Assembly (NCBI GenBank): GCA_900317375.1
Contig: ONGJ01000015.1
Span: 1-32,966, forward strand
Origin: an uncultured Eubacteriales bacterium
GTDB lineage: Bacteria; Bacillota; Clostridia; Oscillospirales; Oscillospiraceae
DNA length: 32,966 nt
Reading direction: 5' to 3'
Within the stretch, counting starts at the first letter, position 1. Every line of letters begins with the position of its first letter. Position numbers and translations under genes: made by a program. Of the stretch, positions 14,612-21,676 are shown piece after piece. The notes beneath the pieces were generated by a model, which saw nothing but the letters and a program-made list of their open reading frames with translations, was not told where the DNA came from and did not search any database.

Positions 14612-16450
14612 TCAGGTTTTTGCGCAGAGCCGTACGGCTTCCTGCACGACCGTCTGCGCGTCAATCTGGAAATCACGCATCAGCTGTTCGCGGCTGCCGT
14701 GGGGAACGAGACCGTCGCCGAGATTCAGAAGCGCGGTGCGGACCGGAATGCCGGCCCTTGCCGCCTGGGCGGTCAGAACCGTCCCGATGCTGCCGGCGGA
14801 GCAGACCTCCTCGGCAATGATCATGCGTCCGGTCTTCTCAATCGACTGCCTCACCAGGGGGAAGACCTCTCCGTCGATCTCTGAGAGCTTGACAACGTCG
14901 GCCCGGATGTTCTTTCTCTCCAGTTCCTCCGCCGCTTTCAGCATCTCGCCCACCATCGTGCCGTAGGCTACAAGGGTGATATTCTCTCCGGAACGCAAAA
15001 GGTATTCCCGTTCGACGTGCACATCGTGATAGCCGCACTCGCCGCCGCGGGGATAGCGCAGCGCCACCGGGCCGGTCATATCCGTGACGGCAGTACGGAG
15101 CATGGCGCTAAGCTCACCGAAGCTCGCCGGACACAGGATTTTCATTCCAGGCACGGTACGCAGATAGGAAACATCGAAGATGCCGTGGTGGGTCTCGCCG
15201 TCGCTTCCGACCAGGCCGGCGCGATCGAGGCAGAACACCACATGCAGCTTCAGCAGCGACACGTCGTGGATCAGCATGTCAAAGCCGCGCTGCAGAAAAC
15301 TCGAATAGACCGCAAACACCGGGATCATGCCCTGCTTGGCCATTCCGGCCGACATCGCCGTCGCATGCCCTTCGGCAATACCGACATCCTGAAAGCGGTC
15401 CGGATAGCGCTTCGCAAAGCCCTCGAGGCCGGTGCCGAGCGTCATGGCCGCTGTGACCGCGACCACCCGGGGATTCTGTCCGGCTATGCCGCACAGGGTC
15501 TCGCCGAAGCAGTCCGAAAAACTGCGGCCGGTATCCTTTATTTCACCGGTGTTGGGGTCAAAGGGGCCGACCCCGTGATAGATTTCGGGATGTTCTTCCG
15601 CAAAGGCGCAGCCCTTCCCCTTCTTCGTCAGCACGTGCACCAGCACCGGCTCTTCCATGTCACGGGCCAGCCGCAGGACCGATTCCAGATCTTTCAGGCT
15701 GTGGCCGTCCACAGGGCCGAGATAATTCAGGCCCATGGCGGAGAACATGTTCACCGGCAGCAGGCGTTCCTTCAGGAATTCCTTCACCTCATGGCTGAAG
15801 GCGTAAATACCCGGTGTCCGGGAAACCGCGTCCCGGTACAGCCGTTTGAAGCGGATATAGCCCGGGCGGATCCGCATGCTCTGCAGCAGATGGGCTGTCC
15901 CGCCGACATTCGGGTCGATGGACATGTTGTTGTCGTTGAGGATGATGACCATCGGCTCTCCGCTGGCGGCGGCCGCGGCCAGGCCTTCATAGGCAAGCCC
16001 GCCGGTCAGCGCCCCGTCTCCGAGAACGCAGGCAACATCATAATGCTCGCCGCACAGGGTCCTCGCCTTTGCCATCCCCACCGCGACCGAGACCGAGTTG
16101 GAGGCATGGCCGGCGATGAAGGCATCGTCATCGGCTTCACGCGGTTTGGGGAATCCGGAGATGCCGCCGTACTGGCGCAGCGTGCCGAAGCGATCCCGGC
16201 GGCCGGTGATGATCTTGTGGACATAGCTCTGATGCCCGACATCGAAAACGATGCGGTCAACCGCCGTGTCATAGACGCGGTGAAGGGCCAGGGTCAGCTC
16301 CACGGCGCCCAGGTTGGACGCCAGATGTCCGCCGGTCTTGGAAACCGACTCAACAAGGAAGACGCGCATTTCATCCGCAAGGGTTTTCAGTTCCTCCTCG
16401 GACAGCGCCTTGATATCCGCTGAGGAGTCAATTCTGTTCAATACATTCAT
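14612..16450 (-). CDS. dxs: 1-deoxy-D-xylulose-5-phosphate synthase
   Basis: Thiamine-diphosphate enzyme of 612 residues that condenses pyruvate and glyceraldehyde-3-phosphate, the first step of the MEP isoprenoid pathway. The TPP-binding motif GDGALTGG (144-151) ends at LNDNNMSI. The N-terminal part has SKTGGHLASNLGAVE and FDVGHQSYVHK. The transketolase-like pyrimidine domain contains VGIAEGHA and DRAGLVGSDGETHHG. All expected blocks are present at normal spacing. It overlaps no gene but starts 4 bases after the ispA stop, with GGAAG as ribosome site. Pairing with ispA makes this a small isoprenoid unit. Confidence 0.98.
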   Translation of the reverse strand: MNVLNRIDSSADIKALSEEELKTLADEMRVFLVESVSKTGGHLASNLGAVELTLALHRVYDTAVDRIVFDVGHQSYVHKIITGRRDRFGTLRQYGGISGFPKPREADDDAFIAGHASNSVSVAVGMAKARTLCGEHYDVACVLGDGALTGGLAYEGLAAAAASGEPMVIILNDNNMSIDPNVGGTAHLLQSMRIRPGYIRFKRLYRDAVSRTPGIYAFSHEVKEFLKERLLPVNMFSAMGLNYLGPVDGHSLKDLESVLRLARDMEEPVLVHVLTKKGKGCAFAEEHPEIYHGVGPFDPNTGEIKDTGRSFSDCFGETLCGIAGQNPRVVAVTAAMTLGTGLEGFAKRYPDRFQDVGIAEGHATAMSAGMAKQGMIPVFAVYSSFLQRGFDMLIHDVSLLKLHVVFCLDRAGLVGSDGETHHGIFDVSYLRTVPGMKILCPASFGELSAMLRTAVTDMTGPVALRYPRGGECGYHDVHVEREYLLRSGENITLVAYGTMVGEMLKAAEELERKNIRADVVKLSEIDGEVFPLVRQSIEKTGRMIIAEEVCSAGSIGTVLTAQAARAGIPVRTALLNLGDGLVPHGSREQLMRDFQIDAQTVVQEAVRLCAKT

Positions 16451-16454
16451 ATCT

Positions 16455-17342
16455 TCAATTCTTCCGTTCGGCTAGCTTTTCGGCAAAAGCCTCGAGAAAG
16501 GCCGTGTCCCGGAAAGCACCGCGCAGCAAAGCAACGGCCTCGTCCGTCAGGCGCCGAATCTCGCGGCTGCAGGCATCGGGGCCAAGCAGCGCCATGTAAG
16601 TATTCTTATTCTCTTCCCGGTCTGAACCGACAGGCTTGCCGAGCTCGTCGGACGTGCTCAGCACGTCCAGCATATCGTCACGGATCTGGAAAGCCAGGCC
16701 GATCAGCCGGCCGAATTGCAGGGCGGCTTTCTCCTGTTCCCGGCTTCCGTCGGCAGCCGCCGTGCCCATGGCACAGCTCGCCGCCAGCAGTGCACCGGTC
16801 TTCCGCAGGTTTATGTCATCCAGTTCATCCGCCGAGAGAGTCTTCCCCTCGCCGATCATATCGAGGTACTGGCCGCCGCACATGCCGTCCATACCCACGG
16901 CATCGGCAAGCAGACGGGCGCAGCGAAGCCGGGCGCTTTCCGAAACGCCCGCATGCAGGACACTGCGGAAAGCCTCAGCCTGCAGCACATCGCCGGCCAG
17001 CGTCGCCACGCACTCACCGTATACGATATGATTTGTCGGCTTGCCGCGCCTGAGATCGTCATTGTCCATGCAGGGCAGATCGTCATGAATCAGGCTGTAG
17101 GCGTGCAGCATCTCGACCCCGCAGGCCACGTCCAGCGCATCCTCGGGCCTTCCGCCGCTGATGCGGCAGAATTCCAGAACCAGCATGGCACGGACGCGCT
17201 TGCCCCCGGCCAGCAGGCTGTAGCGTGCCGCCTCGGCAAAACCGTGCATCGGATCGCTTTCCGGCAGCCGGAAGCAGCCTTCCAGCGCCCTGTCTACCAT
17301 TTTTTTATAGTTTTCTGCCGTCGGCAGCCACTCATTCTTCAA
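16455..17342 (-). CDS. ispA: Farnesyl/geranyl diphosphate synthase
   Basis: Trans-prenyltransferase of 295 residues that condenses isopentenyl diphosphate with allylic diphosphates, mainly giving farnesyl diphosphate. The first aspartate-rich motif is HDDLPCMDND (D87, D88, D93 and following). The GGKRVR stretch for diphosphate binding precedes it, and the second aspartate motif FQIRDDMLD is present. The frame is open far upstream inside xseB, but a TTG at 17342 has GGAGG 9 bases upstream and gives the family's usual length, so I chose it; this overlaps xseB by 11 bases. An in-frame ATG at 17369 lacks an equally good ribosome site. It is followed by dxs in the same pathway. Confidence 0.95.
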   Translation of the reverse strand: MKNEWLPTAENYKKMVDRALEGCFRLPESDPMHGFAEAARYSLLAGGKRVRAMLVLEFCRISGGRPEDALDVACGVEMLHAYSLIHDDLPCMDNDDLRRGKPTNHIVYGECVATLAGDVLQAEAFRSVLHAGVSESARLRCARLLADAVGMDGMCGGQYLDMIGEGKTLSADELDDINLRKTGALLAASCAMGTAAADGSREQEKAALQFGRLIGLAFQIRDDMLDVLSTSDELGKPVGSDREENKNTYMALLGPDACSREIRRLTDEAVALLRGAFRDTAFLEAFAEKLAERKN

Positions 17343-17559
17343 AGGGAATTTCCTCCGTCTCGTCGTCATCTCCTCGTCGAAGCAGGCTGACCTTCTGCTC
17401 CGCCTCCTCCAGTTGACTGCTGCAGAGCGCAAGAAGACCCGACCCCTCCTCAAAGAGGCGGATCGATTCTTCCAGCGGGATATCCCCTTTTTCCAGATGG
17501 CTGACAATCTCTTCCAGCCGTTTCATGGCTTCTTCAAAGGAGAGCTTTTTGCGTGCCAA
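17332..17559 (-). CDS. xseB: Exodeoxyribonuclease VII small subunit
   Basis: A 75-residue helical protein that assembles on XseA to make exonuclease VII, a single-strand DNA exonuclease. The pattern LSFEEAMKRLEEIVSHLEKGD, followed by PLEESIRLFEEG and a coiled helix, is the XseB signature. The start is TTG at 17559 with GGAGG 9 bases upstream. It overlaps xseA by 26 bases and ispA by 11, so the three are translated as a coupled chain. Confidence 0.95.
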   Translation of the reverse strand: MARKKLSFEEAMKRLEEIVSHLEKGDIPLEESIRLFEEGSGLLALCSSQLEEAEQKVSLLRRGDDDETEEIPFEE

Positions 17560-18772
17560 GGCTCAATTCCTCCTGTTTTTCAACTGTACATTCCGCGCTG
17601 CCGTCCTTCAGACGCAGGCGAATTCTGTCTCCGGGCTGCAGTTGGTGTACGCTTGTGACCGGATTCCCCTTCCGGTCCCCTGCAATCAGATAGCCCCGCG
17701 CCAGAACCTTCAGCGGGCTCAGGGCATCCAGGGCTGCGGCACAGTGTGTCAGGCGGTTTCGCTTTCCGATCAGCTGCCGCTGCCCGGCGGAGGAAAGACG
17801 CTCGCACAGGCGATCCAGCTCGAGCCTGCGCAGATCGACAAAGGCTGACGCGTCCTTCAGGACCGGCCGGGAAGCCTGCAGTTCCAGGCGCCGGCGCTTT
17901 TCGCGGAGCACGCGGTCCATCCCCTGGCGAAGCCGCAGCTCATATCCGTACAGATAATCGGCAATCTCCTCCCGGTCGGGAACGGCGATCTCGGCTGCGT
18001 TGGAAGGGGTGGAGGCTCGCCTGTCCGCGACAAAATCGCAGATTGTCACGTCCGGCTCATGGCCGACGGCAGAGATAACGGGAATTCGCGATGCATAAAC
18101 CGCTCTCGCTACCCGTTCGTCGTTGAAGGCCCATAGGTCCTCCAGCGAGCCGCCGCCCCGTCCGGTGATGATGAGATCCGCCGCAGATATGCTGTTCACC
18201 CAGCGGATCGCCTCGGCAATCTCGCCCGGAGCCTCAGCCCCCTGTACCCGCACCGGCACCACCAGCACCCTGGACAGAGGCCAGCGGCGGCCGAGAATAC
18301 GGATCATGTCATGTACCGCAGCGCCGGCCGATGAGGTCACCAGCGCGATCCGGCCCGGGAAGGCCGGCAGCGGTCTTTTCCGGTCTTCATCAAAGAGACC
18401 TTCCTTCTGCAGTTTCTGCTTGAGCTGTTCGAAGGCAAGCTGCAGATCGCCGATGCCGTCGGGAATCAGGGCACTGCAGTAAAGCTGATACGCACCGTCG
18501 CGCTGATAGACCCGCAACGCACCGAGAGCACAGACCTTCATGCCGTTTTCCGGGCGAAAGCGCAGCCTCACCGCACTCGAGCGGAACATGACGCAGCGCA
18601 GACTGCTGTCCTGATCCTTCAGGGTAAAATAGTGGTGCCCTGATGGATAAACCTTATAATTAGACAGTTCGCCCAGGACAGCGAGATCGGCAAAGCGCAG
18701 ATCAGACTCGATCCGGTCCCGGACAAGGGCGTTCAGCTCGCTGACCGTCAGAGTCAGGGCATCCGGCCTCAT
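17534..18772 (-). CDS. xseA: Exodeoxyribonuclease VII large subunit
   Basis: Catalytic subunit of exonuclease VII, 412 residues. It has an N-terminal OB-fold (LAVLGELSNYKVYPSGHHYF, with HYFTLKD typical of the family). The catalytic core contains GRIALVTSSAGAAVHDMI, LIITGRGGGSLEDLWAFNDE and SAVGHEPDVTICDFVADRRASTP split over two stretches. A long helical C-terminus binds XseB. It overlaps the nusB stop by 4 bases (ATGA). Confidence 0.97.
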   Translation of the reverse strand: MRPDALTLTVSELNALVRDRIESDLRFADLAVLGELSNYKVYPSGHHYFTLKDQDSSLRCVMFRSSAVRLRFRPENGMKVCALGALRVYQRDGAYQLYCSALIPDGIGDLQLAFEQLKQKLQKEGLFDEDRKRPLPAFPGRIALVTSSAGAAVHDMIRILGRRWPLSRVLVVPVRVQGAEAPGEIAEAIRWVNSISAADLIITGRGGGSLEDLWAFNDERVARAVYASRIPVISAVGHEPDVTICDFVADRRASTPSNAAEIAVPDREEIADYLYGYELRLRQGMDRVLREKRRRLELQASRPVLKDASAFVDLRRLELDRLCERLSSAGQRQLIGKRNRLTHCAAALDALSPLKVLARGYLIAGDRKGNPVTSVHQLQPGDRIRLRLKDGSAECTVEKQEELSLGTQKALL

Positions 18773-19227
18773 TCCGTCTGGGCAGGCTTCTCCGCCCGCA
18801 GGAAGCTGCCGAGCACCCCATTGATGAACGCGGCCGCCTCGGGAGAATCAAAGGTTTTGGCAAGCTCCACAGCCTCGTTGACGGACGCCCCTTCCGGAAT
18901 ATCGTCAAAATACAGGATCTCGCACAGCGCGGTGCGCAGAATGGCCCGCGTTGCCGCAGAAAGGCGCTCTGTCTTCCAGCCCCGCGCGTAACTGGCGATC
19001 TGATCGTCCAGTGCAGGCAGGTGTTCGGAAACCGTTTCAACCAGGCGTCGGATATAGGAAAGGGCTTTCTCGTCCGGCTGTTCCTCAAAGCCGGTATCCT
19101 CTCCCCTGAGTGTCTCATAATGCTCCGGCGAGAAGAACAGTTCAAATGCCTCGCCGGCAGACAGTTCATTCAAATCCATAGAAAACAGAAGCTGAACCGC
19201 GATCTGTCTGGCAGTCTTTCTGGTCAT
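18769..19227 (-). CDS. nusB: Transcription antitermination protein NusB
   Basis: All-helical RNA-binding protein of 152 residues that works with NusE (S10) at boxA sites in rRNA antitermination. The N-terminus MTRKTARQIAVQLLFSMDLN and the C-terminal stretch ILRTALCEILYFDDIPEGASV, shown here only in part, fit the family (basic arginine-rich start, then the conserved ASVNEAVELAK and FINGVLG motifs). The open frame extends upstream to 19275, but the ATG at 19227 has a GGAGGAGG ribosome site and matches the family start. It follows the Asp23 gene by 13 bases. Confidence 0.96.
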   Translation of the reverse strand: MTRKTARQIAVQLLFSMDLNELSAGEAFELFFSPEHYETLRGEDTGFEEQPDEKALSYIRRLVETVSEHLPALDDQIASYARGWKTERLSAATRAILRTALCEILYFDDIPEGASVNEAVELAKTFDSPEAAAFINGVLGSFLRAEKPAQTE

Positions 19228-19240
19228 ATCCTCCTCCGGT

Positions 19241-19603
19241 TTATCGGTCGAACGAGATGCCGGAGACGTGGACATTCACCTCCGCGTCCCCAAAACCCGT
19301 TGTCGCCTGAATCACATCCCGAACCGCATTCTGGACGGCCTTCGCCACACTGACCACATTGCTGCCGTAAGATACCGTGATAATGGCATCGGTAATGATC
19401 CGGTTGTCGTCAAGACGGATCGTCACACCCTTGGGCAGGGTTTTCAGCCCGATCATCTCAGCCAGTTCCGCGCCGGCCGTGGTGGAAAGGCCGGAAACGC
19501 CCTCGACCTCGGTCACCGCCGCACGGACGATGCTCGAAATCACGTCCTCGGATATGTTGATGCTGCCGTTTTCTTCCCGGTAGCTGATATAGTTGTCGCT
19601 CAT
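19241..19603 (-). CDS. Asp23/Gls24 family envelope-associated protein
   Basis: A 120-residue member of the Asp23/Gls24 (YloU/YqhY-like) family. The family core is visible: INISEDVISSIVRAAVTEVE, then a GVSGLS turn, then VTIRLDDNRIITDAIITVSY and the C-terminal helix VQNAVRDVIQATTGF. Members are linked to envelope stress or fatty-acid metabolism control in Gram-positives; the YqhY branch sits near nusB as here. Two consecutive ATG codons exist. I prefer the second (19603), which is 7 bases from GGAGG; the first leaves only 4. It is the first gene of the long minus-strand operon. Confidence 0.92.
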   Translation of the reverse strand: MSDNYISYREENGSINISEDVISSIVRAAVTEVEGVSGLSTTAGAELAEMIGLKTLPKGVTIRLDDNRIITDAIITVSYGSNVVSVAKAVQNAVRDVIQATTGFGDAEVNVHVSGISFDR

Positions 19604-19627
19604 CATCGCGCCTCCATAATAATCATA

Positions 19628-19643
19628 CAGAGTGATTGTATCA
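19628..19643 (-). promoter_or_regulatory. Candidate extended -10 promoter for the asp23-nusB operon
   Basis: On the minus strand TGA-TACAAT (19635-19643) forms an extended -10 element about 25-30 bases before the Asp23 ribosome site. The -35 region is weak. It would drive the housekeeping chain down to at least recN and possibly glgA. It is divergent from the plus-strand promoter at 19693-19721. Confidence 0.45.
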
Positions 19644-19692
19644 CGAACTGCACAAAAAAGATAGTCTCATTTCGGAAAAAGCAATCTTCTGA

Positions 19693-19721
19693 TTGAAACC
19701 TTTGCAGAAATATGGTATATT
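19693..19721 (+). promoter_or_regulatory. Sigma-A-type promoter for the small membrane protein gene
   Basis: TTGAAA (19693-19698) and TATATT (19716-19721) are separated by exactly 17 bases, and a GGGAGGT ribosome site follows about 20 bases downstream of the -10 box. This is one of the best promoter matches in the window. Confidence 0.75.
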
Positions 19722-19750
19722 CTTTCCCACATCAGCTGGGAGGTCAGTTT

Positions 19751-20227
19751 ATGGAAATGAAAATCATGCTTGCGGCGGCGCTGTTCTTCGCAGGCTTTCT
19801 TTGGGTGTATCTCATTATCCGGCAGCTTCTCTTCAATCTTGCAGTCGCCTATCCGACCCTGAACAAGATGAAAGCACTCAAAGAGGATCTCATCGTGATC
19901 GGTGCCTGGCGATATACGCATATTTCGATGGCCGTATGCATTCTCTTTTCCGCTGTGGTGCTTTTTGTCGTGTTCCGCTTCTGCCCGACCTACATGCTCA
20001 TTTCGTTCGGGGTAGGCTCGCTGATCTGCTTTCTGTTTCTGGTCACGAAGATCAAACCGGAGAACAAAGCCATGTTTGACAGCTTCTGCAATGCCTACTG
20101 CCGTTTTGTGCCGGATGATGAGCTGAGAACCCTCATGTTTGAGAAGGAGTATAAAAAGATCGACCGGCGGCTGCGGGAGCTTGGCTGCAGCGCCAGCTTC
20201 GTTCCGGAGTTCAAAAAAGAATCTTAA
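19751..20227 (+). CDS. Two-helix membrane protein of unknown function
   Basis: A 158-residue protein. Two or three hydrophobic segments are visible: about residues 4-22 (IMLAAALFFAGFLWVYLII), and about 60-100, which looks like two adjacent helices (MAVCILFSAVVLFVVFRF, then MLISFGVGSLICFLFLV). The C-terminal ~50 residues are hydrophilic and probably cytoplasmic (KIKPENKAMFDSFCNAYCRF, later KIDRRLRELG). I do not recognise a named family and assign no function. The ATG at 19751 has GGGAGGT 7 bases upstream; the longer open frame to 19712 has no ribosome site and overlaps the promoter. It is a single-gene unit with its own promoter and terminator. Confidence 0.75.
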   Translation: MEMKIMLAAALFFAGFLWVYLIIRQLLFNLAVAYPTLNKMKALKEDLIVIGAWRYTHISMAVCILFSAVVLFVVFRFCPTYMLISFGVGSLICFLFLVTKIKPENKAMFDSFCNAYCRFVPDDELRTLMFEKEYKKIDRRLRELGCSASFVPEFKKES

Positions 20228-20255
20228 GACAGAAGAAAACGGCAAAAACCATTTG

Positions 20256-20288
20256 CAGGGGGACGGTTCCGGCTGGACCGTCCCCCTG
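20256..20288. terminator. Bidirectional terminator between the membrane protein gene and xdh genes
   Basis: CAGGGGGACGGT (20256-20267) pairs with ACCGTCCCCCTG (20277-20288), a perfect 12-bp stem with a small inner stem. T-rich sequence follows on the plus strand (TCTTTATTTT). On the minus strand a TTTTT run occurs a little further on. It lies between two convergent genes and can serve both. Confidence 0.85.
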
Positions 20289-20310
20289 TCTTTATTTTCT
20301 GCTGTCAGTC

Positions 20311-20793
20311 TTATGACAGTCTTAAGAGCATGGTTTTCTTTACCGCGCGGACAATGTTTTCATAACCGGTGCAGCGGCAGAAGTGCCCGGACATGCGGAT
20401 GCGGATTTCCTCGTCCGAAAGCAGGCGGCCTTCGCTGAGGATCTCCGTCGCGCTCATGATCGCCCCCGGGGTGCAGAAGCCGCACTGAACGGCGGCCTCG
20501 TCAATAAAGGCCTGCTGAATATCCGAGAGCTCTCCGTTCGGGCCGGCAAGGCCCTCCAGGGTGAGAATCTCGCGGCCGTCCGCCCAGACGGCAAGAAAGA
20601 GGCAGGAATTGACTGCCTCACCGTCAACGAGGACGGCGCAGGCGCCGCATTCACCGACCTCGCAGCCCTTCTTCACGCTGGTCAGGTGAAATTCGCCGCG
20701 AAGAAAATCGGTCAGAGAAGCACGGACGTCCACCGCGGCTTCCCTCAGCCTGCCGTTTACCGTGCATCGGATCACCTGAATCTGCTTACTCAT
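20311..20793 (-). CDS. xdhC: 2Fe-2S subunit of a xanthine dehydrogenase-type molybdenum hydroxylase
   Basis: A 160-residue iron-sulfur subunit that passes electrons from the molybdenum centre to FAD. Plant-ferredoxin-type cluster ligands are C44, C49, C52 and C64 (GCEVGECGACAVLVDGE). The second helical cluster uses C104, C107, C139 and C141 (QCGFCTPG and CRCTGY). All eight cysteines are present, so it should be functional. The ATG at 20793 has GGGGGTG 6 bases upstream and overlaps the FAD-subunit stop by 8 bases; an in-frame ATG further upstream at 20811 is inside that gene. Substrate could be xanthine, another purine or an N-heterocycle. Confidence 0.93.
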   Translation of the reverse strand: MSKQIQVIRCTVNGRLREAAVDVRASLTDFLRGEFHLTSVKKGCEVGECGACAVLVDGEAVNSCLFLAVWADGREILTLEGLAGPNGELSDIQQAFIDEAAVQCGFCTPGAIMSATEILSEGRLLSDEEIRIRMSGHFCRCTGYENIVRAVKKTMLLRLS

Positions 20794-21676
20794 GGATGAC
20801 ACCCCCTGCACGTTTTACGGATTCCAGAAACATCCTCTTTGCCAGTTCCCCGGCGATCTGCTCGCGGAGCGCTCTGGATGCCCGCCAGCCGTCTCGGGGA
20901 TGAATGTCCTGCAGAAAAGCTTCGGCGAAAAGCGCCGGAAGCTGCCCGTTCAGGCGCTGTCCGGTGACAGTGGCCTCCGCCGTAGAAGCCCGGGCGGGAA
21001 ACGGTCCCAGTGCGCCGCCGAAGGCAGCCCGGGCTTTTTCGATCCGCTCGCCGTCCTCCGAGAGGCAGACGCTGACAGAGCAGTTTACAATGGAGGTGTC
21101 CAGCGCCTCCCGCGCGGCGTATTTCACCATTTTCCCTGCAAAACCCCGGTATGCCCCGGCAGAGATCAAAACGGCCGTCAGCAGTTCTTCCGGCTTTTTG
21201 GCCACCGCTTTGGAGCCGAGATAGAAATCCTGCAGGGGGATGCAGTGCGTCCCTTCCGGCCCGAAAAGCTCAAGCTGTGCGTCCCAGGCGAGCAGTGTAG
21301 GCGGCGTATCCGCGGTCGGGGAAGCATTGCAGATGTTTCCGCCCAGAGTGCCGATATTGCGGATCTGCGGACTGCCGACCTGACAGGCCGCCTCCGCCAG
21401 CGGCGGAATACACTCCAGAATCACGGGGTCTTTCCCGAGGCGGGCAAAGCTGGTCAGGGCGCCGATCCGGAGCGTTCCGTCGGGCGTGCGGCTGATCCCA
21501 CGCAGAGCCTCAATACCGCGGATGCTGACCAGTTCCGCATTTTTCCGCTTTCCGTCCCGGATCTGGACCAGCACATCGCTTCCGCCGGCGATGATGCAGG
21601 CATCCGGGTGAGCGCAGAGCAAACGCACTGCCTCCTCGGCGTCCCCTGCCTCAAAGTAAGCCTTTATATCGTACAT
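20786..21676 (-). CDS. xdhB: FAD-binding subunit of a xanthine dehydrogenase-type enzyme
   Basis: A 296-residue flavoprotein of the CO dehydrogenase/xanthine dehydrogenase medium-subunit family. FAD-binding motifs are visible: IIAGGSDVLVQIRDGK near the N-terminus, and IRNIGTLGGNICNASPTADTP in the middle of the FAD domain, quoted here across its core. The C-terminal domain has the family pattern with ARAAFGGALGPFPAR. The ATG has GGAGG 7 bases upstream. It overlaps the large subunit by 13 bases and the 2Fe-2S subunit by 8, consistent with stoichiometric assembly of an ABC trimer. Confidence 0.93.
   Translation of the reverse strand: MYDIKAYFEAGDAEEAVRLLCAHPDACIIAGGSDVLVQIRDGKRKNAELVSIRGIEALRGISRTPDGTLRIGALTSFARLGKDPVILECIPPLAEAACQVGSPQIRNIGTLGGNICNASPTADTPPTLLAWDAQLELFGPEGTHCIPLQDFYLGSKAVAKKPEELLTAVLISAGAYRGFAGKMVKYAAREALDTSIVNCSVSVCLSEDGERIEKARAAFGGALGPFPARASTAEATVTGQRLNGQLPALFAEAFLQDIHPRDGWRASRALREQIAGELAKRMFLESVKRAGGVIHE

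Noticed and set aside
15017..16423. 468-residue open frame on the plus strand
   Set aside because: It is antisense to dxs and shows no family signature.
19667..20245. 192-residue open frame on the minus strand
   Set aside because: It is opposite the small membrane protein gene, which has a strong promoter and ribosome site; the minus frame starts in the terminator region and has no support.
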